DNA of 64,000 bases from Zhengella sedimenti. GTDB taxonomy: Bacteria; Pseudomonadota; Alphaproteobacteria; Rhizobiales; Rhizobiaceae. The notes beneath the pieces are model-generated. The model saw nothing but the letters and a program-made list of their open reading frames with translations, searched no databases and was not told where the DNA came from. Numbering within the stretch: the stretch's first letter is position 1; every line of letters begins with the position of its first letter. Shown in pieces: positions 41,827-49,811 of the stretch. Location of the stretch: the NCBI RefSeq assembly GCF_046506625.1, contig NZ_JBKFFP010000001.1:992001-1056000 (forward strand), in the 5' to 3' direction. A program made the position numbers and the translations under genes.

Positions 41827-43017
41827 ATGCCCCCTCGTCTGATCCGCTTCGTGCTTGCCGTTCTGGCCATTTTCCTCGCCGCGCCGGCGCTGGCCCAGAA
41901 CCCCTATGTGGTCGCCGACGTGGCGACCGGCGCCGTGCTGGCGCACAACAAGGCTTTCAAGCGCTGGTATCCCGCCTCAGTCACCAAGATCATGACCGCC
42001 CGGCTGGCCTTCAAGGCGGTGCAGGCGGGCGACCTGTCGATGAAGAGCCCGGTGCGGATGACGAGCCGGGCGGTCAAGGAACCGCCGAGCAAGATGGGCT
42101 ACCCCGTCGGCACCGTGCTGACGCTGGAAAACGCGCTCAAGATCATCCTGGTGAAGTCGGCCAATGACGTGTCGGTCGCCATCGGCGAGGCGATCGCGGG
42201 CTCGGAAATGGAATTCGTCGCCATGATGAACGAGGAGGCGCGGGCGCTCGGCATGAGCGATACGCGCTTCGCCAATCCGAACGGACTGCCGGACGGCAAG
42301 CAGTATACCACGGCGCGCGACCTCGCCTTGCTCGCCGTGGCGACGCGGCGCGATTTCCCCGCCTATGCCGGTTTCTTCGCCCTGGAGGGCATCAATGCCG
42401 CCGGCGAACTCATCCCGAACTACAATATCCTGCTTGGCCGCTTTGCCGGGGCAGACGGCATGAAGACGGGCTATGTCTGTGCCTCCGGCTTCAACCTTGC
42501 GGCGTCAGCCACGCGGGGCGGGCGCACGGTCGTCGCCATCGTGCTGGGCGCGCTGACGCAGGAGGATCGCGCCGACCTGGCCGCGGACCTGCTGGCGCAA
42601 GGCTTCGAGACGGACCCGGCCGGCAAGCCGACGCTGGCCAGCCTGCAGCCCTATGGCGAGGCACGCGACAAGGTGGCCGACATCCGCGGCTCCATCTGCA
42701 CGCAGAAGGCCCAGCAGGCGCGCTATGACGGCCGCGATTTCGATGGCAAGCTGGTCTACCGGTCGTCGCATCTCCACCCGCTCAACCGCGAACCCGTGGC
42801 CGTGGCCGTTTCGCCCGGCGGCGCGACAGGTCCGGCGGCGGCCAACACCATCTTCGCCGACGTGCCGGTGCCAAGCCCGCGTCCGGCCGATGCGCCGGTC
42901 ATGGCCTTCAGCGCCCCGGATACGGCGGGTGAAGGCGCGCCGAAGGCGGCAACGACGCAATTGCGCGGGACACCGGCGCCGGGCATCCCGGTGCCGACGC
43001 CGCGCCCCTCCATCTGA
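41827..43017 (+). CDS. D-alanyl-D-alanine carboxypeptidase (PBP5/6 type)
   Basis: This 396-residue exported serine peptidase trims the terminal D-Ala from peptidoglycan stem peptides. A signal peptide ends at ALAQ (residues 21-24). The penicillin-binding motifs are S51-V-T-K54, S111-A-N113 and K213-T-G215. The C-terminal third is Pro/Ala-rich and ends in VPTPRPSI, lacking an obvious membrane-anchor helix. A metal-chaperone gene starts 11 bp downstream, so the two are probably co-transcribed. Confidence 0.92.
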   Translation: MPPRLIRFVLAVLAIFLAAPALAQNPYVVADVATGAVLAHNKAFKRWYPASVTKIMTARLAFKAVQAGDLSMKSPVRMTSRAVKEPPSKMGYPVGTVLTLENALKIILVKSANDVSVAIGEAIAGSEMEFVAMMNEEARALGMSDTRFANPNGLPDGKQYTTARDLALLAVATRRDFPAYAGFFALEGINAAGELIPNYNILLGRFAGADGMKTGYVCASGFNLAASATRGGRTVVAIVLGALTQEDRADLAADLLAQGFETDPAGKPTLASLQPYGEARDKVADIRGSICTQKAQQARYDGRDFDGKLVYRSSHLHPLNREPVAVAVSPGGATGPAAANTIFADVPVPSPRPADAPVMAFSAPDTAGEGAPKAATTQLRGTPAPGIPVPTPRPSI

Positions 43018-43028
43018 CGAGACGCCTC

Positions 43029-44177
43029 ATGCCCGACCAGATTCCCGTCACCGTCGTCACCGGCTTTCTCGGTTCGGGCAAGACGACGCTGCTCAACCGC
43101 CTGCTGAAGGATCCGGCGCTGAAGGACACCGCCGTGATCGTCAACGAGTTCGGCGAGGTGGGCATCGACCACCTGCTGGTCGAACAGTCCGCCGACGGCG
43201 TTATCGAGCTTTCCGACGGCTGCCTGTGTTGCACGGTGCGCTCCGACCTGGTGCTGACACTGGCCGATCTCATCGACCGGGTGCAGTCGGGCAAGATCGC
43301 CGCGCTGAAGCGGATCGTGATCGAAACGACGGGGCTGGCCGATCCGGCGCCCGTGTTGCAGGCGGTGATCGGCCATCCGGCGCTGCAATGGGTGCTGCGG
43401 CTGGACGGCGTGGTGACCACGGTGGATGCCGTCAACGGGATGCGCACGCTCGACAACCACGTGGAAGCGGTAAAGCAGGCGGCCGTGGCCGAACGCATCG
43501 TGCTGACCAAGACCGACCTTGCCGACGCCGGGGATGTCGCCGCGCTCAAAGGCCGGCTGGCGGCGCTCAATCCGCATGCGCTCATCCTCGACGGGCAGGC
43601 CGAACCGTCGGTCGCGGCGCTCATGGATTGCGGGGCGTGGAACCCGGATACCAAGAGCGCGGACGTGCGCAAGTGGCTTGCCGCCGAGGAGGCCGCGGGT
43701 CATGGCCATGACGGGCACCATCATGGCAGCCATGGGCACGCCCATGGGCATGGGGGGCATCACCATCATCACGGCGGGCACGATCACGACGTCAACCGGC
43801 ATGATGCGCGCATCCGCTCCTTCTCGATCGTGCATGACCGGCCGGTCGACAAGCTGGCGGTTGCCATGTTCATGGACCTGCTGGCCTCGGCGCATGGCGA
43901 GAAGCTCTTGCGCATGAAGGGCATCGTCGAACTCAAGGACGATCCGGAGCGCCCGCTCGTCATCCATGGCGTGCAGTCGATCATGCATCCGCCCGTGCGG
44001 CTCGACGCCTGGCCGGACGGACCGCGCGGCACACGCATCGTGCTGATCACGCAGGATCTCGGCGAGGATTTCGTGCGGCGCATGTTCGCCGCCTTCACCG
44101 ATACGCCGGCCGTCGACACGCCCGACCGCCAAGCCGTGACCGACAATCCGCTTGCCGTGCCGGGGTTCAAGGGGTAG
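43029..44177 (+). CDS. COG0523 (CobW-family) metal-chaperone GTPase with His-rich loop
   Basis: This 382-residue G3E GTPase delivers metal, often zinc, to client enzymes. GFLGSGKT (12-19) is Walker A; the metal motif CLCC is at 65-68; NEFGEVGID contains the switch. Between about residues 228 and 262 there is a stretch with some 17 histidines, a likely zinc buffer. It is next to a D,D-carboxypeptidase, not a cobalamin gene, so zinc homeostasis is more likely than B12 synthesis. No Zur site was recognised in the short gap. Confidence 0.9.
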   Translation: MPDQIPVTVVTGFLGSGKTTLLNRLLKDPALKDTAVIVNEFGEVGIDHLLVEQSADGVIELSDGCLCCTVRSDLVLTLADLIDRVQSGKIAALKRIVIETTGLADPAPVLQAVIGHPALQWVLRLDGVVTTVDAVNGMRTLDNHVEAVKQAAVAERIVLTKTDLADAGDVAALKGRLAALNPHALILDGQAEPSVAALMDCGAWNPDTKSADVRKWLAAEEAAGHGHDGHHHGSHGHAHGHGGHHHHHGGHDHDVNRHDARIRSFSIVHDRPVDKLAVAMFMDLLASAHGEKLLRMKGIVELKDDPERPLVIHGVQSIMHPPVRLDAWPDGPRGTRIVLITQDLGEDFVRRMFAAFTDTPAVDTPDRQAVTDNPLAVPGFKG

Positions 44178-44201
44178 CGGGCGAGAGGCGCTCCGGCAGG
44201 C

Positions 44202-44435
44202 CTACCCGCCGCGTTCGACCAGGAAGCGGTGACCACCTTCGGCAGACGCCGTTTCGACCAGGATGTGCCCGTTTTCCAGGCAGAAGGCGGGAATGTCGAT
44301 CACGGCCAGCGGATCGGTCGTTTCCAGCCACAGGCGGCTGCCCGGCGCCATGGCCTGAAGCCGCTTGCGGGCTTTCAGGACGGGGAGGGGGCAGTTCAGG
44401 CCGCGAAGATCGTAGCTTTCCGGCTCAGAACACAT
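44202..44435 (-). CDS. TusA-family sulfurtransferase
   Basis: This 77-residue protein has the TusA/SirA/YeeD motif DLRGLNCPLPVLKA, with the active Cys at C15. TusA relays persulfide sulfur for tRNA thiolation and molybdopterin synthesis in the cytoplasm. The start overlaps the end of the L,D-transpeptidase gene by 11 bp. It could equally be a YeeD-like thiosulfate-related protein; no TusBCD or YeeE gene is nearby. Confidence 0.88.
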   Translation of the reverse strand: MCSEPESYDLRGLNCPLPVLKARKRLQAMAPGSRLWLETTDPLAVIDIPAFCLENGHILVETASAEGGHRFLVERGG

Positions 44436-45612
44436 TCCACCAGCGCTTCTTCTGCGGCGCGGACGCTTCGGCCGACTGGTCGGGCCGCGTTTCCGGAACG
44501 GGCGCGGCACCGGCCTGCGCTTGCGGTGCGGGCGCAACGGGAGCCGGCGCAGCGGTTGACGGCGCAGCGGGTGCCGGCGCGGCGGCCGCTTCCTCGACCT
44601 GTTCCGGCTCGGGCGCGGGAGCGGGGGCGGGCGCACGGCGCGGATCTTCCAGCGATGGCGGTGTGCGCGGGACCTTCTCGCCACGGGCGCGGCGCTTGGT
44701 CCAGTCGGCGACAAGGCGGGCTTCCTTGATGCCGTCGATGGAGGGACTCAGCGGGCGGGACGCGGCCTCGCCACTGGACAGGAGCGCCGAGAAGGCCTCG
44801 TCGTGGTCGCGCTTCAGGGCGTCATAGGCCATGCGAAGGCTGTCGGGCTGCGACATCTGCGGGCAGGGGGCGTTGCCGCCACGGAAGGACTGGCCTTCGG
44901 CGGGCGTCTGGTTGAAGACATAGCGGCCGCCGCAAACATCCACCTTGGGCGGTACCTTGGTCAGCTCGAAATGGTCGTAGCCTTCCTTGAGCATGCGCCA
45001 GAACTCGATGTTCGGATCGTTCTTGTAGCGGGCCATGTTGGCCGGCGTCATGCGGAAGGGAAAGGCCTGGACCTGGAATTCGCGCTGTCCGCCCCGGAAC
45101 GCGTCGCGTCCGAAGGCGAAGATCTCGGCGACCTGTTCGTCGGTCATCGAGTAGCAGCCGGCCGACGAGCAGGCGCCATGGACCATCAGGTGGGAGCCGC
45201 TGCGCCCGTGGGCGCGGTCGAACTCGTTGGGGTAACCCAGATTGAAGGCCAGGTAGTAGCTGGACTTCGGGTTCATCTGGTGCGGGCGGATGGTGTAGAA
45301 GCCTTCCGGCGCCTGACGGTCGCCCTCGATGTATTTCGGACCGAGCTGACCGGACCACTTGCAGATTTCATAGGACGTGACGAGGTCGTAGCGGCCGGTG
45401 TCCTTCTGCTTCCAGACCTCGAGCTGGCCCTCTTCCTTGAAGATGCGGACGACGATCGGCGAGGACTTGCTCATGCCCTTCGCCTTCATGACGCGGACAA
45501 GGTGGTCGGGCAGCGGGCGCTCGGCCTTCGCGGCGCTGTCGAGCGCATCGTTGCAGCCTGCGAGAGCCAGCGCGGCGCACAATGCCAATCCCGTGAGAAG
45601 CCTGGATTTCAT
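44425..45612 (-). CDS. L,D-transpeptidase family lipoprotein (YafK-like)
   Basis: This 395-residue exported protein carries a lipobox (LALAGC) after a short signal, so it is probably a lipoprotein. The YkuD-type catalytic block HGACSSAGCYSM holds the His and Cys. The remainder is a Pro/Ala-rich tail, from about residue 310, ending KKRWWNVF. It would cross-link or attach peptidoglycan at meso-DAP. ATG 45612 gives the best signal peptide; ATG 45636 is possible. It overlaps tusA, so both are transcribed together. Confidence 0.88.
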   Translation of the reverse strand: MKSRLLTGLALCAALALAGCNDALDSAAKAERPLPDHLVRVMKAKGMSKSSPIVVRIFKEEGQLEVWKQKDTGRYDLVTSYEICKWSGQLGPKYIEGDRQAPEGFYTIRPHQMNPKSSYYLAFNLGYPNEFDRAHGRSGSHLMVHGACSSAGCYSMTDEQVAEIFAFGRDAFRGGQREFQVQAFPFRMTPANMARYKNDPNIEFWRMLKEGYDHFELTKVPPKVDVCGGRYVFNQTPAEGQSFRGGNAPCPQMSQPDSLRMAYDALKRDHDEAFSALLSSGEAASRPLSPSIDGIKEARLVADWTKRRARGEKVPRTPPSLEDPRRAPAPAPAPEPEQVEEAAAAPAPAAPSTAAPAPVAPAPQAQAGAAPVPETRPDQSAEASAPQKKRWWNVF

Positions 45613-45718
45613 GGCTGGACCAACCGGTTTTCCCATTCATCGAAAGAGCGGCGCCACGACGCCGCCACAACAGGATGCTTAAGCGTTAACCATTGAAAAA
45701 CCATTACCGCAAGCGCCT

Positions 45719-45744
45719 GTGACATGCGATCACGCAAGTGTCAC
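45719..45744. repeat. Hairpin-forming dyad in the 45637-45811 gap
   Basis: Outer arms GTGACA (45719-45724) and TGTCAC (45739-45744), and inner arms TGCG/CGCA, fold into one stem with a 2-base bulge. The gap lies between the L,D-transpeptidase start and the accA stop. There is no T-run next to it, so terminator or operator function is open. A TTAACCAT sequence at 45686-45693 resembles a CtrA half-site. Confidence 0.35.
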
Positions 45745-45811
45745 TGGACAAACGGATTGGCGAATTTATGGCAGGCGCGGTCTTCAGAGTTGGCCGGCGT
45801 CCTCGCGCAAA

Positions 45812-46762
45812 TCAGAGATTGCGGCCGATGGCGAGGAACTTCTGGCGGCGCTCGGCGCGCAGGTCGAGCCCGTCAGCCGACAGTTCGTCCAGCGCCTTGC
45901 CGATCTGCTGCCCGGCGGCGGCGATCACCTTGGAGGCGTTACGATGGGCGCCGCCGACATGCTCGGGGATGATGCCGTCGATGATCCTGAGTTCAAGCAG
46001 GTCCTGTGCCGTGATCTTCATGCCGGTCGCGGCGTCGCGGGCACGCGTGGAATCATGCCACAGGATGGAGGCCGCGCCTTCCGGCGAGATCACCGAATAG
46101 ATGGAGTGCTCCAGCATGTAGACGCGGTTGGCCGTGGCAATGGCAATGGCGCCGCCCGATCCGCCCTCGCCGATGACGAGCGAAACGACAGGCACGGTGA
46201 GATTGAGGCATTTCTCCGTGGAACGCGCGATGGCTTCGGCCTGACCGCGTTCCTCTGCACCGATGCCCGGATAGGCACCGGCTGTGTCGACGAGCGTGAT
46301 GACCGGCAGGCCGAAGCGTTCTGCCATGTCCATCAAGCGAACCGCCTTGCGATAGCCCTCGGGACGGGCCATGCCGAAATTGTGCTTCAGGCGGCTTTGC
46401 GTGTCGGCGCCCTTTTCCTGGCCGATGATGCAGACGGCGCGGCCGTTGAAGCGGGCAAGCCCGCCGATCACGGCATGGTCCTCGGCGAAATTGCGGTCGC
46501 CGGCCAGCGGGGTGAATTCGGTGAACAGCGCCTCGACATAATCCTTGCAATGCGGACGGTCGGGATGGCGGGCCACCTGGGCCTTCTGCCAGGGCGTCAG
46601 CGCCTTGTAGACGTCGCGCAAGGCTTCCTGCGAGCGGGTTTCCAGCCGCGCGATCTCGTCACCGACATCCACGGATTCGCCGCTCTCCATCAGGGCCTTG
46701 AGTTCAAGGATCTTGCCTTCGAGGTCGGCAACGGGTTTTTCGAAATCGAGATAATTGTACAT
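45812..46762 (-). CDS. accA: Acetyl-CoA carboxylase carboxyltransferase subunit alpha
   Basis: This 316-residue subunit joins AccD to transfer carboxyl from biotin to acetyl-CoA, the first step of fatty-acid synthesis. Similarity runs end to end from MYNYLDFEKPVADLE; the crotonase-fold core has GGARFNGRAV-like and GIGAEERGQAEAIA segments and IGEGGSGGAIAI. Length matches rhizobial AccA. ATG 46762 has AGGGG upstream. The gene stands alone between xerD and the L,D-transpeptidase gene. Confidence 0.96.
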   Translation of the reverse strand: MYNYLDFEKPVADLEGKILELKALMESGESVDVGDEIARLETRSQEALRDVYKALTPWQKAQVARHPDRPHCKDYVEALFTEFTPLAGDRNFAEDHAVIGGLARFNGRAVCIIGQEKGADTQSRLKHNFGMARPEGYRKAVRLMDMAERFGLPVITLVDTAGAYPGIGAEERGQAEAIARSTEKCLNLTVPVVSLVIGEGGSGGAIAIATANRVYMLEHSIYSVISPEGAASILWHDSTRARDAATGMKITAQDLLELRIIDGIIPEHVGGAHRNASKVIAAAGQQIGKALDELSADGLDLRAERRQKFLAIGRNL

Positions 46763-46869
46763 GCGCCCCTGATCCCGCGTCTTGCGGCCTGGTCGTGGCA
46801 ATGGGGTGCGGCATGCCGTCGGAGCGGCCGCGTCCCGCCTTTCTGGTCCCTCACATAGCGATCAAGGCG

Positions 46870-47775
46870 TCAATCGGCAAGCGGGTGGTGCGTGCGCACC
46901 AGTTCCGCCAGGCGTTCCTCGAGCACATGGGTATAGATCTGGGTCGTCGAGATGTCGGCGTGGCCGAGCAATTGCTGGACGGCGCGCAGGTCGGCGCCGT
47001 TCTGCAGGAGATGGCTGGCGAAGGCGTGGCGCAGCACATGCGGCGAGACGGCCGCCGCTTTCAGACCGGCGCGTGCGGCCAGCGCCTTCAGGTCGCGGGC
47101 GAAGACCTGGCGGGGCAGGTGGCCGCTTTCCGAACCCGGCGAGGGGAAGAGAAAGCGCGAGCCGGAAATTTCCCCGTTTGCATCGCGGATGGCGAGCCAG
47201 GCGGCCATGGCGGTGCGCGCCTTGGGCGACAACGGCACCATGCGGTCCTTGCCGCCCTTGCCGCGCACGATGAAGAAGCGCTCGTCACGCCTTGCGACGC
47301 TGACGGGAAGCGCCACCAGTTCGGAGACGCGCAAGCCGGTGGCGTAGAGCACTTCGAGAAGGGCATGGAGACGCAGCGCGGCGGGATCGCCGTCCGCGGC
47401 TTCGGCGGCGGCGAGATCCAGCAGGCGTGTCACCCCGGCTTCCGACAGGACCTTGGGCAAGGGTCGCTGCTTGCGCGGCGAATCGATCACGCCTGTCGGG
47501 TCGTCGCCGCGCATGCCCTCGCCGTAGAGGAATGCGAAGAACTGGCGCAGCGAGGAGAGCCGCCGGGCTTGCGTCGTCACGGCGAAGCCGCTTTCGGCGA
47601 GCGATGCCAGGTAGGCGGTCAGGTCGGCGGAAGTGGCGTTCAAGAGCCCCGACGGCACGGCGGCATCAGCCTCTTCCAGATCGCGGCGATAGGCAGCAAG
47701 GGTGTTGGCGGAGGCGCCGCGTTCGGCGGCCATCATCTCCAGGAATGCCTCGATCCGCGCGCCGGAATTGCTCAT
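46870..47775 (-). CDS. xerD: Tyrosine recombinase XerD
   Basis: This 301-residue recombinase resolves chromosome dimers at dif with XerC. All catalytic residues are present: R149, K173, H246, R249, H272 and nucleophile Y281 (GLRVSEL, HVLRHAFASHLL, GHADISTTQIYTHV). The N-terminal SAM-like DNA-binding domain covers residues 5-90. Its position beside accA and a small conserved membrane protein, with housekeeping neighbours, supports XerD rather than a mobile-element integrase. Confidence 0.95.
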   Translation of the reverse strand: MSNSGARIEAFLEMMAAERGASANTLAAYRRDLEEADAAVPSGLLNATSADLTAYLASLAESGFAVTTQARRLSSLRQFFAFLYGEGMRGDDPTGVIDSPRKQRPLPKVLSEAGVTRLLDLAAAEAADGDPAALRLHALLEVLYATGLRVSELVALPVSVARRDERFFIVRGKGGKDRMVPLSPKARTAMAAWLAIRDANGEISGSRFLFPSPGSESGHLPRQVFARDLKALAARAGLKAAAVSPHVLRHAFASHLLQNGADLRAVQQLLGHADISTTQIYTHVLEERLAELVRTHHPLAD

Positions 47776-47921
47776 TCGTCCAGTTTCAGCCGTTCGGCCG
47801 GAATGCGCACCTGCATCTCGCCCTTGTTCGGTTTGACGAAGGTGGCGAGCGCGAACATGCCGCCATAGGCAAGTCCCGCCAGGATGCCGATCGTCACCAG
47901 AAACCGGAACAGTGTTGGCAT
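47772..47921 (-). CDS. Small conserved single-helix membrane protein (49 aa)
   Basis: This short protein begins MPTLFRFLVTIGILAGLAYGG, one transmembrane helix, followed by a polar tail (KPNKGEMQVRIPAERL). I recognise it as a small protein found upstream of xerD in rhizobia; its role is unknown. The ATG overlaps nothing upstream and the stop overlaps the xerD start by 4 bp (ATGA). The longer frame running to 48269 is not protein-like. Confidence 0.75.
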   Translation of the reverse strand: MPTLFRFLVTIGILAGLAYGGMFALATFVKPNKGEMQVRIPAERLKLDE

Positions 47922-48087
47922 CGCGCCGAACCTCGCCCTTTCTCGCCCTTGCCCCGCCGGCCCGTTATGGGACGGTGCGAACCGCATTGCAAGCGAGCGG
48001 GGAAGCCTCAGCCTCGTGCGGCGCTTGACCTTGAGGCGCTTTTCATGTCGTAACGCGCCAGACACTGCGAAGGCGGGTATTTGCCGG

Positions 48088-48675
48088 ATGAGCATGCAAG
48101 AGGCCAGACCCGAAACGGACATCAAGGCGCTGCTCGGCGACCGGTCGATCGTGTTTGTCGGCCTGATGGGCGCGGGCAAGACGGCGGTCGGACGCCGGGT
48201 CGCGCAACTCACCGGGCTGCCGTTCACCGACAGTGACCACGAGATCGAGCATGTCTCGCGCATGACCATCCCGGAACTGTTCGAGGCCTATGGCGAGCCG
48301 GAATTCCGCTCGCTGGAAAGCCGGGTGATCCAGCGCATCATCGAGACCGGACCGCAGGTGATTTCCACCGGCGGTGGCGCCTTCATGAACGAACAGACGC
48401 GCGAGGCCATCGCCGCGCGCGGCGTCTCGGTCTGGCTCAAGGCCGACCTCGACCTGCTGATGGAGCGCGTCAGCCGCAAGCAGAACCGTCCGCTGCTCAA
48501 GGACCCGGATCCGCGCGGCGTTTTGCGGCGGCTGATGGATGTGCGCTATCCGGTTTACGGGCTGGCCGACCTCGTGGTGCAATCGCGCGACGTCAGCAAG
48601 GAAGAAATGGCGGCTATCGTGGTCGATGCGCTGCATGACCACCTGGTGGCCGAAGCAGCCGAAAACGGAGCCTGA
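48088..48675 (+). CDS. aroK: Shikimate kinase
   Basis: This 195-residue kinase phosphorylates shikimate at O3 in chorismate synthesis. Walker A is GLMGAGKTAVG (25-35), the substrate Asp and Arg are in SDHEIE and EFRSLES, and STGGGAF follows. The sequence QNRPLL is the conserved lid Arg region. The ATG at 48088 (MSMQE) is chosen; ATG 48094 is possible. aroB follows after 5 bp, the usual arrangement. Confidence 0.95.
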   Translation: MSMQEARPETDIKALLGDRSIVFVGLMGAGKTAVGRRVAQLTGLPFTDSDHEIEHVSRMTIPELFEAYGEPEFRSLESRVIQRIIETGPQVISTGGGAFMNEQTREAIAARGVSVWLKADLDLLMERVSRKQNRPLLKDPDPRGVLRRLMDVRYPVYGLADLVVQSRDVSKEEMAAIVVDALHDHLVAEAAENGA

Positions 48676-48680
48676 ACGGC

Positions 48681-49811
48681 ATGAATATCGATATCGGGGA
48701 AACCGCCGCGAAGGTGGCCGTGGGGCTCGGCGAGCGGGGCTATGACATCCTGATCGGCTCCGGGCTGGTCGCCACGGCGGGTCTGGAAATCGCTTCACGG
48801 CTGCCCGGCAGCCGCATCGCCATCATCACCGACGAGAACGTCGCCGCGCTCCACCTCGACACGCTCAAGACGAGCCTTCGGGAAGCCGGGATCGCCCATG
48901 AAAGCCTGGTGCTGCCGGCGGGCGAGAAGACCAAGAGCTTTCCCTGGTTCGAGAAGGCGGTGGATTTCGTGCTGGCCGGCCGGTTCGAACGGGGTGATGC
49001 GGTGCTGGCGCTCGGCGGCGGGGTGACCGGCGACCTGGCCGGCTTCGTGGCGGGGGTGATCCGGCGCGGCATGCAGTTCGTGCAGGTGCCGACCACGCTG
49101 CTGGCGCAGGTGGACAGTTCGGTCGGCGGCAAGACCGGCATCAATTCCGGTCACGGCAAGAACCTGGTCGGCGTCTTTCACCAACCGCGCCTCGTGCTGG
49201 CCGACACGGATGTCCTGGACACGCTGCCGCCGCGCGAATTCCGGGCGGGTTATGCTGAAGTCGCCAAGTACGGGCTGATCGACCGGCCCGACTTCTTCAC
49301 CTGGCTGGAGGCGAACTGGCGTGACGTCTTTGCCGGCGGTCCGGCGCGGACCCATGCCATCGCGGTGTCCTGCCAGTCGAAGGCCGACGTGGTGGCGCGC
49401 GACGAGCGCGAGAGCGGCGACCGGGCGCTGCTCAACCTGGGCCATACCTTCGGCCACGCGCTGGAGGCCGCCACCCGTTATGACAGCGCGCGCCTGGTCC
49501 ATGGCGAGGGCGTGGCCATCGGCATGGCGCTGGCGCACCGCTTCTCTGCCCGGCTCAACCAGGCCAGTCCCGACGATGCGCGGCGCGTGGAAGCCCATCT
49601 CAGGGCTGTCGGCCTGCCGACGCGGTTGCAGGACGTTCCGGGCGGCCTGCCTTCCGCCGAGCAACTTCTTGCCTATATAGCGCAGGACAAGAAGGTCAGC
49701 CGGGGAAGCCTGACCTTCATCCTGACGCGCGGCATCGGGCAGTCCTACATCGCCAGGGACGTGCCGGCGTCGGAGGTGCTGGCCTTCCTTCAGGAGCAAC
49801 TGGAATCATGA
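48681..49811 (+). CDS. aroB: 3-dehydroquinate synthase
   Basis: This 376-residue enzyme makes 3-dehydroquinate from DAHP using NAD and a divalent metal. Motifs: ALGGGVTGDLAGF, SSVGGKTGINSGHGKN, GYAEVAKYG and LNLGHTFGHALE (metal His). It lies 5 bp after aroK and overlaps the CNNM/CBS protein gene by 4 bp, giving a three-gene unit. Confidence 0.96.
   Translation: MNIDIGETAAKVAVGLGERGYDILIGSGLVATAGLEIASRLPGSRIAIITDENVAALHLDTLKTSLREAGIAHESLVLPAGEKTKSFPWFEKAVDFVLAGRFERGDAVLALGGGVTGDLAGFVAGVIRRGMQFVQVPTTLLAQVDSSVGGKTGINSGHGKNLVGVFHQPRLVLADTDVLDTLPPREFRAGYAEVAKYGLIDRPDFFTWLEANWRDVFAGGPARTHAIAVSCQSKADVVARDERESGDRALLNLGHTFGHALEAATRYDSARLVHGEGVAIGMALAHRFSARLNQASPDDARRVEAHLRAVGLPTRLQDVPGGLPSAEQLLAYIAQDKKVSRGSLTFILTRGIGQSYIARDVPASEVLAFLQEQLES

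Noticed and set aside
43700..43800. His-codon repeat as a tandem DNA repeat or sequencing artefact
   Set aside because: The repeats are imperfect, stay in frame, and His-rich loops are normal in COG0523 proteins.
45719..45733. GTGA-N7-TCAC, resembling a CRP/FNR-type site
   Set aside because: The spacing is one base longer than the usual N6 of CRP sites and the half-sites are part of a larger hairpin.
46870..47775. Tyrosine recombinase as evidence for a mobile element
   Set aside because: Sequence and neighbours match the housekeeping XerD; no attachment repeats or phage genes nearby.
48025..48053. aroK promoter at TTGACC with 17-base spacing
   Set aside because: The -35 is good but the -10 (TCGTAA) matches only two of six bases, so it was not listed.
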